A DNA stretch of 64,000 bases from Methylophaga thiooxydans DMS010 (GCF_000156355.1 NZ_GG657899.1:237910-301909); one strand, 5' to 3'; shown: positions 39,848 through 51,840, numbered from the stretch's first letter. The notes: generated by a model not told the origin, from the sequence alone. Translations and numbers: made by a program.

Positions 39848-40507
39848 ATGATGCAAGCGTTGAAAGCCAAGCTGGAACAGGATTTTGCGGATGAGTTACT
39901 GGATTGTGACAGTGATCGTGATGAAATCACCATGCATGTGGCAGCAGAACAAATTGTCGCCGTCTGCCAACGCTTACGCGATCAATATGACTTTGAACAA
40001 TTGCTAGATTTATGCGGCGTTGATTACTCTGAGTATGGTGGCAGTGCATGGGAGACAAAACAATCCAGTGAGTTTGGTTTCAGTCGTGCTGTTGATGGCA
40101 TGGGCCATGCTGAGCCCGTTCAGGATGGACTTCGTTTTGCCGTGGTCTATCACCTGCTATCGATAAAGCATAACCAGCGCTTGAGATTGAAAGTGAGGTT
40201 AGAAGCCGATAGCCCAGTGGTGGATAGCGTGACGTCTGTCTGGAATAGTGCTGAGTGGTTCGAGCGTGAAGCATTTGACCTGTTTGGCATCTTATTCAAC
40301 GGTCACAATGATCTGCGTCGAATTTTGACTGATTATGGCTTTGTTGGGCATCCCTTCCGTAAAGACTTTCCTCTAATTGGTAATGTGGAAATGCGCTACG
40401 ACCCAGATAAAAAACGGGTGGTTTATGAACCGGTCAGTATTGAGCCCCGAACGCTGGTGCCGAGAGTCATACGAGATGATAACCGCTACCACAAGGATCA
40501 GAACTAA
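39848..40507 (+). CDS. nuoC: NADH-quinone oxidoreductase subunit C
   Basis: NuoC is a peripheral-arm subunit on the connecting module. The 219-residue protein contains [30 protein letters not shown] and the signature [17 protein letters not shown] followed by [20 protein letters not shown]. It is separate from nuoD, unlike the fused nuoCD of enterobacteria. GGAG at 39841-39844 fits the second ATG (39851) better than the first, so the protein may start one residue later. Confidence 0.95.
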   Translation: MMQALKAKLEQDFADELLDCDSDRDEITMHVAAEQIVAVCQRLRDQYDFEQLLDLCGVDYSEYGGSAWETKQSSEFGFSRAVDGMGHAEPVQDGLRFAVVYHLLSIKHNQRLRLKVRLEADSPVVDSVTSVWNSAEWFEREAFDLFGILFNGHNDLRRILTDYGFVGHPFRKDFPLIGNVEMRYDPDKKRVVYEPVSIEPRTLVPRVIRDDNRYHKDQN

Positions 40508-40509
40508 AA

Positions 40510-41763
40510 ATGGCTGAAATTAAGAATTACACGCTTAACTTCGGTCCACAGCATCCGGCAGCGCATGGCGTATTACGTTTGATTTTGGAAATGGACGGTG
40601 AAGTCATTGAGCGCGCTGATCCGCACATTGGCTTATTGCATCGTGGCACGGAAAAGCTGGCTGAGTCCAAACCATTCAATCAAAGTATTGGTTATATGGA
40701 TCGACTCGATTATGTATCCATGATGTGTAATGAGCACGCCTATGTGATGGCCATTGAGAAGCTGATTGGTCTTGAAGTACCCATTCGGGCGCAATATATC
40801 CGGGTGATGTTTGATGAGATTACGCGTGTACTCAATCATTTGATGTGGTTGGGCGCACACGGACTGGATATCGGTGCGATGACGGTTTTCCTATATTGTT
40901 TCCGTGAACGTGAAGATCTGATGGATTGCTATGAAGCGGTTTCCGGCGCGCGTATGCATGCGACCTATTATCGTCCGGGTGGCGTTTATCGGGATTTGCC
41001 TGCTCGCATGCCGCAATACCAAACATCAAAATGGCATAACGAAAAAGAAGTTAAAAAGAAAAATAGTAATCGTGAAGGCAGTCTGCTCGATTTTATCGAG
41101 GATTTCACTACGCGTTTTCCAAAATGTGTTGATGAATATGAAACCTTATTAACAGATAACCGGATCTGGAAACAACGCACAGTTGGTATCGGTGTGGTCA
41201 GCCCTGAACGAGCCATGCAGCTTGGTTTCACTGGTCCTATGTTACGTGGCAGTGGTATTGAGTGGGATCTTCGTCGTAAGCAACCATATGAAGTCTATGA
41301 CAAGCTCGACTTTGATATTCCAATAGGTAAGGAAGGCGACTGTTACGACCGCTATTTAGTCAGAGTAGAAGAGATGCGCCAATCCAATCGCATTATCAAA
41401 CAGTGTGTTGATTGGTTACGAGCCAACCCCGGCCCAGTGATTCTTGATAACAGTAAAGTCGCGCCGCCAAAACGCGCGGTGATGAAAGATGATATGGAAG
41501 CCCTGATCCATCACTTCAAATTATTTACAGAAGGCTATTGCGTACCGGAAGGTGAAGTTTATAGCGCGATTGAGCATCCCAAAGGTGAGTTTGGCATTTA
41601 TATGGTGTCTGATGGTGCCAATAAACCTTATCGAGTCAAAATTCGGGCGCCGGGTTTCCCGCATCTGGCGGCGATGAATGAAATGAGTAAAGGGCATATG
41701 CTGGCAGATGTGGTGGCTATTATCGGCACGATGGATATCGTTTTTGGTGAGATAGACCGATGA
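40510..41763 (+). CDS. nuoD: NADH-quinone oxidoreductase subunit D
   Basis: NuoD is the 49-kDa subunit that lines the quinone cavity with NuoB. The 417-residue protein begins with [15 protein letters not shown], containing the conserved His pair of the quinone site, and has [12 protein letters not shown], the [12 protein letters not shown] region and the C-terminal VFGEIDR. Length is typical of unfused NuoD. It starts 2 bp after nuoC and overlaps nuoE by 4 bp. Confidence 0.97.
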   Translation: MAEIKNYTLNFGPQHPAAHGVLRLILEMDGEVIERADPHIGLLHRGTEKLAESKPFNQSIGYMDRLDYVSMMCNEHAYVMAIEKLIGLEVPIRAQYIRVMFDEITRVLNHLMWLGAHGLDIGAMTVFLYCFREREDLMDCYEAVSGARMHATYYRPGGVYRDLPARMPQYQTSKWHNEKEVKKKNSNREGSLLDFIEDFTTRFPKCVDEYETLLTDNRIWKQRTVGIGVVSPERAMQLGFTGPMLRGSGIEWDLRRKQPYEVYDKLDFDIPIGKEGDCYDRYLVRVEEMRQSNRIIKQCVDWLRANPGPVILDNSKVAPPKRAVMKDDMEALIHHFKLFTEGYCVPEGEVYSAIEHPKGEFGIYMVSDGANKPYRVKIRAPGFPHLAAMNEMSKGHMLADVVAIIGTMDIVFGEIDR

Positions 41764-42272
41764 CGGAAATGTTACTAACCGGTCCAAAAGAAGGCTTATT
41801 CACAGAGACACTGCGTGAGCAGATGGATACTTGGATTGCGAAATACCCTGCTGGTCAGGCGCAGTCTGCTGTTATTCCCTGTCTGCATATTTTACAGGCG
41901 GCTAATGAAGGCTGGCTGACGACAGCGATCATGGATGCACTGGCAAGTTATTTATCTATTCCCGCAATCAGTGTGTATGAAGTAGCCACTTTTTATACGA
42001 TGTTTGAGTTATCACCGGTCGGTAAACATAAAATCAGTGTCTGCACCAATATCTCTTGCATGTTGTGTGGCTCTGAAAAGGTGATGCAACACATCGAACA
42101 GAAGTTGAATATCAAGCCGGGACAAACAACAGAAGATGGTCTGTTTACGCTGAAAGAAGTCGAATGTTTGGGGGCCTGTGTTGGTGCCCCTATGATGTTG
42201 GTTGACAAGCAATATCACGAATTCCTGACGGAAGATAAAATTGATGACATTCTTGATAGGCTGAATTCATGA
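41760..42272 (+). CDS. nuoE: NADH-quinone oxidoreductase subunit E
   Basis: NuoE is the 24-kDa thioredoxin-like subunit carrying [2Fe-2S] cluster N1a in the NADH-dehydrogenase module. The four ligands are visible in [11 protein letters not shown] (first and second Cys pair region) and [13 protein letters not shown]. The 170-residue length is usual. Four-base overlaps with nuoD before and nuoF after indicate coupled translation. Confidence 0.96.
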   Translation: MTEMLLTGPKEGLFTETLREQMDTWIAKYPAGQAQSAVIPCLHILQAANEGWLTTAIMDALASYLSIPAISVYEVATFYTMFELSPVGKHKISVCTNISCMLCGSEKVMQHIEQKLNIKPGQTTEDGLFTLKEVECLGACVGAPMMLVDKQYHEFLTEDKIDDILDRLNS

Positions 42273-43546
42273 AACTCGATCAGATTTGTTTTCGCACCTC
42301 TCATCTTGAGCAGTCATGGACCTTGGATGCTTACCGTCAGGTGGGTGGTTATCAGGTGCTGGAAAATTTACTGAAAAATAAAATGCGGCCGGAAGAAATT
42401 TTGGAGCAGGTGAAAAACTCAGCATTACGCGGCCGTGGCGGCGCAGGCTTTCCCACAGGATTGAAATGGAGTTTTATGCCACGCCGCATGCCGGGCGAAA
42501 AATATATTGTCTGTAATTCTGATGAAGGTGAGCCGGGTACCTGTAAAGATCGCGATATTCTGCGCTATAACCCGCATCAGTTGATTGAGGGCATGATCAT
42601 CGCGGGGTATACCATCGGAGCAGGTACCGGTTACAACTACATTCGCGGTGAGTTTTATGAGCCAATAGAACGTTTTGAAGCGGCATTAAAAGAAGCCCGG
42701 GAAGCAGGGCTGTTAGGTAAAAATATTTTAGGTAGTGACTTCCATTTTGAGTTGCATACCCACATCGGTGCTGGTGCCTATATTTGTGGTGAAGAAACAG
42801 CATTACTGGAGTCATTAGAAGGGAAGAAAGGCCAGCCACGTTATAAACCCCCGTTTCCTGCCGGTTATGGCTTATATGGCCGTCCTACTACAATCAACAA
42901 CACTGAAACGTTGGCGTCTATTCCCGTTATTTTGCAATATGGCGGTGACTGGTTTCATGAGATTGGCACGCAGAATAATGGTGGTAGCAAAATCTTCTGT
43001 ATGACAGGTCACGTCAACAAACCGGGAAACTATGAAGTACCGCTGGGGACGCCATTTTCTGAACTACTGGAATTGGCTGGCGGTGTGAGGGATGGCAATT
43101 CGCTAAAAGCGGTGATTCCGGGCGGCACCTCTACCCCGGTGGTACCGGGCGACAAAATGCTGCAACTGGATATGAGTTATGACGGCATCGGTAAAGGTGG
43201 TTCCATGCTGGGAGCAGGCTCCGTCATCATTATGGATGAGAAAACCTGCATGGTGAAAGCGTTGAAGCGTATTGCCTATTTTTATTACGAAGAGTCGTGT
43301 GGCCAGTGCACCCCTTGTCGCGAAGGCACCGGCTGGTTATATCGTGTGATCAAACGTATCGAAGAAGGGCAGGGCAAACAGGAAGATTTAGACAGGCTGG
43401 TCAATGTCGCTGAAAACATCAATGGCAACACGATTTGTGCCTTGGGTGATGCGGCTGCGGCACCGGTGATGAGTTTTATCAAACATTTTCGTGATGAATT
43501 CCAGTATCACATTGATCACGGTCATTGTATGGAACATACAGGTTAA
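42269..43546 (+). CDS. nuoF: NADH-quinone oxidoreductase subunit F
   Basis: NuoF is the NADH- and FMN-binding subunit with [4Fe-4S] cluster N3. The 425-residue protein has the glycine-rich [20 protein letters not shown] motif, [28 protein letters not shown] and the cluster ligands [15 protein letters not shown] with a further Cys in [12 protein letters not shown]. Normal length. The gene after it, nuoG, is disrupted although this one is intact. Confidence 0.97.
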   Translation: MKLDQICFRTSHLEQSWTLDAYRQVGGYQVLENLLKNKMRPEEILEQVKNSALRGRGGAGFPTGLKWSFMPRRMPGEKYIVCNSDEGEPGTCKDRDILRYNPHQLIEGMIIAGYTIGAGTGYNYIRGEFYEPIERFEAALKEAREAGLLGKNILGSDFHFELHTHIGAGAYICGEETALLESLEGKKGQPRYKPPFPAGYGLYGRPTTINNTETLASIPVILQYGGDWFHEIGTQNNGGSKIFCMTGHVNKPGNYEVPLGTPFSELLELAGGVRDGNSLKAVIPGGTSTPVVPGDKMLQLDMSYDGIGKGGSMLGAGSVIIMDEKTCMVKALKRIAYFYYEESCGQCTPCREGTGWLYRVIKRIEEGQGKQEDLDRLVNVAENINGNTICALGDAAAAPVMSFIKHFRDEFQYHIDHGHCMEHTG

Positions 43547-43558
43547 AGACTGACAGAT

Positions 43559-45898
43559 ATGGTTAATATCGAAATTGACGGTATTCCACTTAAGGTGGAT
43601 TCAACAAAAATGATTATTCAGGCCGCTGATGAAGCCGGTATTGATATCCCTCGTTTTTGTTACCACAAAAAATTGTCGATAGCTGCAACTGTCGAATGTG
43701 TCTGGTTGAGTCGATAGAGCGCGAAAAGCCCTGCCTGCTTGTTCTACACCGGTTTCGGAAGGCAAGAAAGTCTATACTGACTCAAAAGTGCGATTAATGC
43801 TCAGCGTAGTGTGATGGAGTTTCTACTGATTAATCACCCGCTGGATTGCCCGATTTGTGACCAGGGTGGTGAATGCGAATTACAAGACCTATCCATGGGA
43901 TACGGCGACGGAGTGAGTCGCTTCACTGAGGGCAAACGGGTTGTTAAAGATAAAGATATTGGCCCTTTAATTCAGACAGATATGACCCGTTGCATTCATT
44001 GCACCCGCTGCGTGCGATTTGGTCAGGAAATCGCCGGAATTATGGAGCTGGGTGCCACAGGACGTGGTGAGCATATGGAGATTGGCACCTATGTTGAGCA
44101 CAGCTTAGTATCTGAGCTGTCAGGCAATATCATTGACTTATGCCCGGTCGGTGCCCTGACGTCAAAACCGTTTCGCTACAAAGCCCGTGCCTGGGAATTA
44201 ACAGCACACCCAACCATAGCCCCTCATGATGCCGTAGGCTCAAATATCGAACTGCATATTCGCAAAAATGATGTGATGCGGGTTGTGCCTCGTGATAACG
44301 AAGCAATCAATGAGGCATGGCTCTCAGACAGGGACCGCTTTAGTTATCTTGGGCTTAATTCGGCTGAACGTATTGCTGAGCCGATGATAAAAAAAGCCGG
44401 GCAGTGGCAAACCACAGACTGGCAAACAGCCTTGGAAACGGCGGTTGAAGGGGTTAAAGGCATTGTTGCCAAACATGGCCCCGAAGAGTTAGGTGGCTTG
44501 ATTTCACCGACAGCTACATTGGAAGAAGCGTATTTATTTCAAAAATGGCTACGTGGGCTGGGTACAAAAAATATTGATCATCGTCTGCGCCAGCAAGACT
44601 TTGCCGACAGTCAATCTGATTTCAGCCTGAACGATTGGGCGCTAGCAGACATTGATGACTCCGATGCGATTGTTTTGCTGGGTAGCAATATTCGCGCGGA
44701 ACAACCCATCATTGCTCACCGCATACGTCAGGCGGCGTTATCCGGGGCAACGGTGAGTAATATCAACTTTTTTGAAAGCGATTTATTGATGCCGGTTCAG
44801 CATCAGCTAGCAGTTGATGCAAAAGATATGGCCTATTATACCCTGGCTGGCATTGCAAAAGCGCTTACTCAGGCAAATAAAGAAGACGCAGCGGAATGGC
44901 GAGAATTATTGGGCGAAAGACGTCCTTCGCCGTTTGAACAAAATGTTGCCTTACAGTTATCCAATGCCAGGAATGCAACCTTATTTGTTGGGGATTTGAT
45001 AAATCATCACCCTCAGGCCAGTGTTTTTAGGGCTTTAGCAAAATTGATTGCCTCCTTGAGTAAAACCACTTTGGTGATCCTGCCAACTGCCAACAGCAAT
45101 GCACATTTGAAAGCGAAAACACTGCCATCTGAGAACGGCATGAATACCATGCAAATGTGGCAAAGCGATCTTTGTGCGTACGTACTCATGGGCGTCGATC
45201 CACAGATGGATACGGCTATCCCGGATGATGCACGACGCGCGTTGAAAAGGGCCAGTTTCGTTGTGGCTATCAATAGTTTCCATAGTGATGTTATCAACGA
45301 ACATGCTGATGTGATTTTACCTGCAGCGTGTTTTGCTGAAACATCAGGGACATTTATTGGTATTGATCAGCAATGGCAACGATTTGCTGGTGGCGTTGAG
45401 CCGCGCGGCGATAGTCGGCCCGGCTGGAAAATTTTGCGTGTCCTTGCAAATGTCAGCCAGTTGAATGGGTTTGAACATATTTCATCGCAGGATGTGGTGG
45501 ATGAAATCGAGTCTGAGTGGAACATGGGACAGAAACCCGCCAGCCATGATTTTATACCCGAATCCTTCTCGGTAACATCAGATTTAATGCTGATTTCCGA
45601 AGTGCCGATGTACCGTACAGACAGTCTTTTACGGCACAGTAATGCCTTGCAGCAAACGCCCGAAAATAAAGCGAATGATGTTGCACGAATGAACCAGCAG
45701 GAAGCTGACAAGCGGGGCGTAAATCATCAATTACCGGTGATAATTAAACAGGGTGAAAACCAAATCAGTCTTCCCCTTGAGATTGATGATGCTATCGCGG
45801 ATGGCTGTATTTATGTTGCTGCTGCAACACTGGCCAGTGTTGCTATTGGCCGAATGTTTGGCCAGGTTGAAATCACTCAAGCAGGACCATCAAGCTGA
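43559..45898 (+). CDS. nuoG: NADH-quinone oxidoreductase subunit G, reading frame disrupted
   Basis: NuoG carries several iron-sulfur clusters in the peripheral arm. ATG 43559 opens a normal N-terminus ([15 protein letters not shown], then FCYHKKLS), but the frame hits TAG at 43715. Adding one A at 43687, one G at 43710 and one G at 43790 restores the expected N-terminal ferredoxin, including NCRMCLVEV and [12 protein letters not shown]. It then joins the long frame that runs from 43811 to the stop. That part holds the remaining clusters: [31 protein letters not shown] and DLCPVGAL, then the molybdopterin-like domain. The three losses sum to 3, so the start and the long frame share one phase. 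The gene is 12 bp after nuoF and overlaps nuoH by one base. Identity is certain; whether the damage is real is doubtful. Confidence 0.88.
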
Positions 45899-46953
45899 TG
45901 GATATGCTACTCGAGTACATCCTGCCCAATATCGCCAAGATATTCTTGATCGTGGTGCCGTTAATGTTGGGTGTGGCGTATCTGACCTATTTTGAACGTA
46001 AAGTGATTGGTTATATTCAGACTCGCATTGGTCCCAATCGTGTTGGGCCATGGGGTTTATTACAACCGATTGCTGATGGCCTCAAGTTATTGATGAAAGA
46101 GGTTATTTTTCCTGCGCGCTCTAACCTTTATTTGTTCCTGGTGGCCCCCGTGCTGGCGATTGGTCCTGCTTTGGCAGCGTGGGCAGTGATGCCCTTTGAT
46201 GATGGCATGGTGCTGGCTGATATTGATGCTGGTTTGCTCTATATCCTGGCAATAACATCAATGAGCGTTTATGGCGTTGTTGTGGCTGGGTGGGCGTCAA
46301 ATTCACGCTATGCCTTTCTTGGCGCCTTACGAAGTGCCGCGCAGGTGGTGTCTTATGAAATAGCAATGGGCTTTGCTTTGGTCGGTGTATTGATTGCAGC
46401 AGGTAGCTTGAATCTGGGGGAAATCGTACTGGCGCAGCAAGGCGGTATTTTGCACTGGTACTGGCTACCCTTATTACCGTTGTTTGTTGTTTATTTCGTA
46501 TCGGGTGTTGCTGAAACCAATAGGGCGCCATTTGATATTGCCGAAGGCGAATCAGAAATTGTGGCCGGCTTTCATGTCGAGTACTCAGGCATGGCGTTTG
46601 CGGTGTTCTTTTTGGCTGAGTATGCCGATATGATCTTGATATCAATGTTGGCGGCGACGATGTTTATGGGAGGCTGGTTATCACCTTTTGAGGGGATTCC
46701 AGTTCTGGAAGATCTGTTTGCCTGGGTACCGGGGTTAATCTGGTTATTGGCAAAAACCTCGTTTTTCTTATTTATCTATTTGTGGATACGGGCTACTTTT
46801 CCACGTTATCGCTATGATCAAATTATGCGTCTGGGCTGGAAAATCTTTATCCCCGTTACCTTGGTCTGGCTAGTGATTATCGCAACGGCTCAGGTTTTTG
46901 ATATTGGCCCATGGTTTACTGAAAACGCGACGATTGCTACAGGAGGGGCGTGA
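45898..46953 (+). CDS. nuoH: NADH-quinone oxidoreductase subunit H
   Basis: NuoH is the eight-helix membrane subunit that forms the entrance to the quinone channel and contacts the peripheral arm. The 351-residue protein has [20 protein letters not shown], the [19 protein letters not shown] loop, the EVVS-like VSYEIAMGF helix and [20 protein letters not shown]. Length and order are normal. It shares one base with nuoG and overlaps nuoI by 4 bp. Confidence 0.97.
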   Translation: MDMLLEYILPNIAKIFLIVVPLMLGVAYLTYFERKVIGYIQTRIGPNRVGPWGLLQPIADGLKLLMKEVIFPARSNLYLFLVAPVLAIGPALAAWAVMPFDDGMVLADIDAGLLYILAITSMSVYGVVVAGWASNSRYAFLGALRSAAQVVSYEIAMGFALVGVLIAAGSLNLGEIVLAQQGGILHWYWLPLLPLFVVYFVSGVAETNRAPFDIAEGESEIVAGFHVEYSGMAFAVFFLAEYADMILISMLAATMFMGGWLSPFEGIPVLEDLFAWVPGLIWLLAKTSFFLFIYLWIRATFPRYRYDQIMRLGWKIFIPVTLVWLVIIATAQVFDIGPWFTENATIATGGA

Positions 46954-47441
46954 TGAACCAACTACGCCATTTCTTTAAAAGCTTTTTGTTATGGGAGCTG
47001 CTGAAAGGGATGAAACTGACTGGCAAATATTTGTTTGCCCGTAAAGTGACAGTTCAGTACCCCGAAGAGAAGACGCCACAGTCACCACGTTTCCGTGGTT
47101 TACATGCTCTACGACGTTATCCCAATGGCGAGGAACGCTGTATTGGCTGTAAGTTGTGTGAAGCCGTGTGTCCAGCATTGGCTATCACCATTGATACTGA
47201 GCCAAGAGATGATGGGACGCGGCGGACTACGCGTTACGATATTGATTTATTTAAGTGTATTTATTGTGGATTCTGCGAAGAGTCCTGTCCGGTGGATTCG
47301 ATTGTTGAAACGCGTCACTTTGAGTATCACTTTGAAGAACGTGGTGATCATGTGATTACCAAAGACAAGCTGCTGGCCATTGGGGATAAATATGAAGATC
47401 AGATTGCCGCAGATCGAGCTGAAGATGCGCCATACCGCTAG
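46950..47441 (+). CDS. nuoI: NADH-quinone oxidoreductase subunit I
   Basis: NuoI is an 8-iron ferredoxin-like subunit (clusters N6a and N6b) that passes electrons to NuoB. Both [4Fe-4S] motifs are intact: [18 protein letters not shown] and [18 protein letters not shown]. The 163-residue length is typical. nuoJ follows after 12 bp. Confidence 0.97.
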   Translation: MMNQLRHFFKSFLLWELLKGMKLTGKYLFARKVTVQYPEEKTPQSPRFRGLHALRRYPNGEERCIGCKLCEAVCPALAITIDTEPRDDGTRRTTRYDIDLFKCIYCGFCEESCPVDSIVETRHFEYHFEERGDHVITKDKLLAIGDKYEDQIAADRAEDAPYR

Positions 47442-47453
47442 GATAAAAGCTTA

Positions 47454-48053
47454 ATGGAAAAAATTATCTTTTATGCGTTTGCTGCCATATTACTGTTTGC
47501 CGCCACCATGGTGATTACGGTGCGAAATCCGGTACGAGCAGCACTGTTCCTGGTACTAGCTTTTTTCACCAGCGCAGCAATTTGGTTGATGCTGCAAGCT
47601 GAGTTTTTAGCTATCAGTCTGGTGTTAGTTTACGTTGGCGCTGTATTGGTATTGTTTTTGTTTGTGGTGATGATGCTGGATATTGATTTGGCACCGCTAC
47701 AGGAAGGTTTTACCAAATACCTACCGCTTGGGATCATTGTTGCAGCATTAATTGTGGCTGAAATGATCACCGTGTTAAATGCGCCGCAATTTGATATTGC
47801 CGCGACAGCGGTGGCGGGTGAGAGCAACACCCGAATGTTGGGTCGTTTGCTGTATACCGTCTATGTATATCCGTTCGAGATTGCGTCGGTGATTCTGACC
47901 GTAGCGATTGTGGCTGCGATTACGCTCACTTTGCGAGAACATTCGCGAAAACTACAGGATCCAGGCAAACAAGTTGCGGTCAGAAAGCAAGAACGTGTGC
48001 GTTTAGTGGATTTACGTTCAGCCAAAGTTGATAAGGAGGAGAAGCAATCATGA
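47454..48053 (+). CDS. nuoJ: NADH-quinone oxidoreductase subunit J
   Basis: NuoJ is a five-helix membrane subunit of complex I. The 199-residue protein has the conserved [17 protein letters not shown] start and [20 protein letters not shown], the pi-bulge helix of the family. A basic tail contains [15 protein letters not shown]. The 4-bp overlap with nuoK is usual. Confidence 0.94.
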   Translation: MEKIIFYAFAAILLFAATMVITVRNPVRAALFLVLAFFTSAAIWLMLQAEFLAISLVLVYVGAVLVLFLFVVMMLDIDLAPLQEGFTKYLPLGIIVAALIVAEMITVLNAPQFDIAATAVAGESNTRMLGRLLYTVYVYPFEIASVILTVAIVAAITLTLREHSRKLQDPGKQVAVRKQERVRLVDLRSAKVDKEEKQS

Positions 48054-48355
48054 TTGTTTTATCTGATTATCTTATCCTCGCGGCGCTGTTATTTAGCCTT
48101 TCTGTGGCTGGCATTTTCCTGAATCGTAAAAATATCATCATTTTATTGATGTGCATTGAATTGATGCTACTGGCGGTGAACCTTAACTTTATCGCTTTCT
48201 CACATTTCTTGGGCGATCCGGCTGGGCAGGTGTTTGTTTTCTTTATCCTCACCGTTGCGGCGGCAGAGGCGGCAATAGGCTTGGCGATTCTTGTGGTGTT
48301 GTTCCGTAACCTTAGCACCATTAACGTGTCTGACCTTGATCGGTTGAAGGGGTGA
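48050..48355 (+). CDS. nuoK: NADH-quinone oxidoreductase subunit K
   Basis: NuoK is a three-helix membrane subunit contributing conserved Glu residues to the proton path. The 101-residue protein has [20 protein letters not shown] (first key Glu) and [20 protein letters not shown] (second). Exact family length. Confidence 0.96.
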   Translation: MIVLSDYLILAALLFSLSVAGIFLNRKNIIILLMCIELMLLAVNLNFIAFSHFLGDPAGQVFVFFILTVAAAEAAIGLAILVVLFRNLSTINVSDLDRLKG

Positions 48356-48359
48356 CGGC

Positions 48360-50306
48360 ATGAGTCAGTATTTGCTGCTCAGCATTGTCTTAGCACCGCT
48401 TTTAGGTAGCATTTTTGCTGGCTTTTTTGGCAAGAAAATAGGCCGTACATGGTCGCATCGTTTGACGATTGCAGGCGTGGCGACTTCTTTTGCACTGTCT
48501 GTGTGGGTGTTCAAGCTAGTTGTTGTTGACGGCGCTTATTTTAACGACAGTGTTTATCAATGGCTCAAGGCCGGTTCGTTAACCTTCGAAATCGGGTTTA
48601 TGGTTGATGCGCTTACTGCCGTGATGATGACGGTAGTCACCTTTGTGTCTTTAATGGTGCATATCTACACCATTGGCTATATGGAGGATGACGATGGCTA
48701 TTGCCGCTTCTTCAGCTATATATCGCTGTTTACCTTCGCGATGTTAATGCTGGTTATGGCAAATAACTTCCTGCAATTGTTCTTCGGTTGGGAAGCTGTA
48801 GGCCTGGTGTCGTATTTGCTCATTGGTTTTTGGTACAAAAAGCCCACTGCTATTTATGCCAATCTCAAAGCGTTTTTGGTCAACCGTGTTGGCGACTTTG
48901 GTTTTTTACTGGGTATTGCAGCGGTATTGATGTATGCCGGTAGTTTGGATTACATACACGTCTTTACTCAAGCGCCGACCATGGCAGAAAAAACCATTGT
49001 CTTATTTGGTGATGCGCAATGGTCAGTGATGACGGTAACCTGTATTTTGCTGTTTATTGGTGCCATGGGTAAATCAGCACAAGTACCTTTGCATGTGTGG
49101 CTGCCAGACTCAATGGAAGGCCCTACCCCGATTTCGGCGTTGATTCATGCTGCAACGATGGTGACTGCAGGTATCTTTATGGTGGCAAGAATGTCGCCAC
49201 TGTTTGAGTTGTCTGAGACTGCCTTGTCGTTTGTGCTGATTATTGGCTCAATCACAGCGTTGTTTATGGGCTTATTAGGTTTGGTACAAAACGATATCAA
49301 ACGCGTTATAGCGTATTCAACGCTCTCGCAGCTAGGATATATGACAGTAGCTTTGGGTGTGTCGGCCTATGCTGCGGGCGTATTTCACCTTCTGACGCAT
49401 GCCTTCTTTAAGGCATTATTATTTCTTGCCGCCGGTTCGGTCATTATGGCCCTTCATCATGAGCAGGATATGCGGCGCATGGGTGGATTGAAGAAATACA
49501 TGCCGATCACCTACTGGACCAGCCTAGTCGGCTCACTGGCTTTGATTGGCTTTCCTGGCTTTTCTGGTTTTTTCTCAAAAGATGCCATTATCGAAGCGGT
49601 GCATGCCTCTGATATTGCCGGCAGCCAATTTGCTTACTTTGCCGTGTTGGTCGGTGTTTTCATTACTGCCTTGTATAGCTTTCGGCTTTTCTTCCTGGTT
49701 TTCCATGGCAAAGAGCGCTTTGATACCGATGCCGGGCATTTACCGCATGAGTCACCCAAAGTGGTGACGATACCTTTGATATTGCTGGCGATACCGTCGA
49801 TTGTTGCGGGGTATTTCATCGGTAGTGTGGTGTATGGACGCTTTTTTGGTAATGCGATTTTTGTAGCAGGCCACCACCACGTTTTGGGCGAACAGGCTGA
49901 GCAGTATCACGGCATTATCAGTTTTATGTTGCATGGTTTGCAGGCATGGCCATTCTGGTTAGCTATTTCGGGGGTTGCCATGGCCTGGTATCTCTATATG
50001 CATCGGCCTGATATCCCTGGAATATTGCAAGAAAAGTTACATGGCGTACATCATCTATTAATTAATAAGTATGGCTTTGATGATTTTAATGACAAGGTCT
50101 TTGCTGCGGGCTCACGAGGATTGGGCGCGATGCTATGGCGTATTGGTGATCGTTTATTGATTGATGGTGCTGTGGTGAATGGCTCGGCCAAAACCGTAGG
50201 CTGGGTAGCCAAATTAGTGAGGCATATGCAATCGGGCTACTTGTATCACTACGCGTTTGCAATGATTGTTGGGGTTTGGCTATTGCTAACCCTCTATGTG
50301 GCTTAA
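48360..50306 (+). CDS. nuoL: NADH-quinone oxidoreductase subunit L
   Basis: NuoL is the distal antiporter-like proton pump subunit with the long lateral helix. The 648-residue protein has IYTIGYMEDDDGYCRFF, FFGWEAVGLVSYLLIGFW with the key Glu, the MGKSAQVPLHVWLPDSMEG lysine region and the IPISALIHAATMVTAG-type motif. It ends in the C-terminal lateral helix. Full length with no breaks. Confidence 0.97.
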   Translation: MSQYLLLSIVLAPLLGSIFAGFFGKKIGRTWSHRLTIAGVATSFALSVWVFKLVVVDGAYFNDSVYQWLKAGSLTFEIGFMVDALTAVMMTVVTFVSLMVHIYTIGYMEDDDGYCRFFSYISLFTFAMLMLVMANNFLQLFFGWEAVGLVSYLLIGFWYKKPTAIYANLKAFLVNRVGDFGFLLGIAAVLMYAGSLDYIHVFTQAPTMAEKTIVLFGDAQWSVMTVTCILLFIGAMGKSAQVPLHVWLPDSMEGPTPISALIHAATMVTAGIFMVARMSPLFELSETALSFVLIIGSITALFMGLLGLVQNDIKRVIAYSTLSQLGYMTVALGVSAYAAGVFHLLTHAFFKALLFLAAGSVIMALHHEQDMRRMGGLKKYMPITYWTSLVGSLALIGFPGFSGFFSKDAIIEAVHASDIAGSQFAYFAVLVGVFITALYSFRLFFLVFHGKERFDTDAGHLPHESPKVVTIPLILLAIPSIVAGYFIGSVVYGRFFGNAIFVAGHHHVLGEQAEQYHGIISFMLHGLQAWPFWLAISGVAMAWYLYMHRPDIPGILQEKLHGVHHLLINKYGFDDFNDKVFAAGSRGLGAMLWRIGDRLLIDGAVVNGSAKTVGWVAKLVRHMQSGYLYHYAFAMIVGVWLLLTLYVA

Positions 50307-50328
50307 CTGGGGCGAACTGAGAATAGAT

Positions 50329-51840
50329 ATGCTTGCAGATTTACCTTTACTCAGTCTTGTTATCTGGTTACCCATCCTTGGTGGGGTAATTGCCATTTTA
50401 ATTGGCGATGAACGACCGATTCTGAAACCCTTCGCTTTGGCGATAGCAACGCTAACCATGTTGTTGTCATTTGGTTTGTATATCGGGTTTGATAATACAA
50501 CGTATCAGATGCAATTCGTTGAACGTCATTCATGGATAGAAACCTTTGCGATCAACTATCATTTGGGCGTAGATGGTTTTTCGATGCCGTTGATTATTCT
50601 GACGACCATTTCGACCTTGCTGGTGGTGGTTGCCGCATGGGAAGTGATTAAAGATCGGCTTAGCCAATATCTGGCTGCTTTTCTGATTATGGAAGGCTTG
50701 ATGCTGGCGGTGTTCTCAGCACTCGATGCTATTTTGTTCTATGTATTCTTCGAGGCCATGCTGATCCCACTGTTTTTGGTGATTGGCATCTGGGGTGGCC
50801 CCAATCGGGTTTACGCCACGATTAAGTTTTTCCTCTATACCTTTTTCGGCTCAGTGTTTCTGTTAGTGGCATTACTGTATTTACGCCATGTCAGTGACAG
50901 CTTTGCAATTCTCGACTTTCACAATGTCGGGCTTAGTCTTAAAGAGCAAACATGGTTATTACTGGCATTTTTAATTGCGTTTGCTGTGAAGGTGCCCATG
51001 TGGCCGGTGCATACTTGGTTACCTGATGCCCATGTTGAGGCGCCCACAGGGGGCTCTGTGATCTTGGCGGCGATCACCTTGAAAATTGGTGGTTATGGTT
51101 TTCTGCGTTTTGCGCTACCTATTGCCCCGGATGCCAGTCTGGTATTGGATTGGTTTATTATCAGTCTGTCGCTAATCGCAATTGTGTATATCGGCTTTGT
51201 TGCTTTGGCGCAGTCAGATTTAAAGAAATTAATCGCTTATTCCAGTATTGCTCATATGGGCTTTGTGACATTGGGTTTATTCATTATCTTCCGAATATTT
51301 GCCAATGCATCAACCGGCACTGGTGCTGTGCTGGCAATAGAAGGAGCCATGGTGCAAATGATTTCTCATGGCTTTATTTCAGCGGCCATGTTCCTCGCCG
51401 TTGGCGTATTGTATGACCGTATGCATACCCGTGAAATCAGCGCCTATGGTGGCGTGGTCAACACGATGCCGGTGTTCGCTGCGTTTGCCGTGTTTTTTGC
51501 TATGGCTAATGCTGGCCTGCCGGGCACATCTGGTTTTGTCGGCGAATTTATGGTGATTCTAGCGGCGTTTCAGGCTAACTTTTGGTTTGCCTTTTTGGCT
51601 GCGACAACCTTGATTCTTGGTGCTGCCTACACCTTATGGATGGTAAAGCGCGTGTTTTATGGCGAGGTTGCTAATCAAGAGGTAGCAGCCTTGAAAGACA
51701 TTAACCGTCGCGAGTTTGCAATGCTGGCTTCATTAGCCGTGATTGTTTTATTTATAGGTGTTTGGCCCGATCCCTTGTTAGATGTGATGCATGCCTCGGT
51801 CGAGCATTTGTTAACCCAAGTTTCCCAGTCGAAGTTGTAG
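50329..51840 (+). CDS. nuoM: NADH-quinone oxidoreductase subunit M
   Basis: NuoM is the second antiporter-like pump subunit. The protein has NYHLGVDGFSMPLIILT, FYVFFEAMLIPLFLVIGIWG with the key Glu, FAVKVPMWPVHTWLPDAHVE and GLPGTSGFVGEF. I place the start at ATG 50329, preceded by CTGAGAA, giving 503 residues and a MLADLPLLSLVIWLP N-terminus like other NuoM proteins. An upstream ATG at 50296 lies within nuoL and adds a short polar stretch. Confidence 0.94.
   Translation: MLADLPLLSLVIWLPILGGVIAILIGDERPILKPFALAIATLTMLLSFGLYIGFDNTTYQMQFVERHSWIETFAINYHLGVDGFSMPLIILTTISTLLVVVAAWEVIKDRLSQYLAAFLIMEGLMLAVFSALDAILFYVFFEAMLIPLFLVIGIWGGPNRVYATIKFFLYTFFGSVFLLVALLYLRHVSDSFAILDFHNVGLSLKEQTWLLLAFLIAFAVKVPMWPVHTWLPDAHVEAPTGGSVILAAITLKIGGYGFLRFALPIAPDASLVLDWFIISLSLIAIVYIGFVALAQSDLKKLIAYSSIAHMGFVTLGLFIIFRIFANASTGTGAVLAIEGAMVQMISHGFISAAMFLAVGVLYDRMHTREISAYGGVVNTMPVFAAFAVFFAMANAGLPGTSGFVGEFMVILAAFQANFWFAFLAATTLILGAAYTLWMVKRVFYGEVANQEVAALKDINRREFAMLASLAVIVLFIGVWPDPLLDVMHASVEHLLTQVSQSKL

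Noticed and set aside
43811-45898. A stand-alone gene starting at GTG 43811 or ATG 43814 for a 695-residue NuoG
   Set aside because: The conserved N-terminal ferredoxin of NuoG is present upstream from 43559, only interrupted by frame changes. The long frame is a fragment of one gene, not a separate start.
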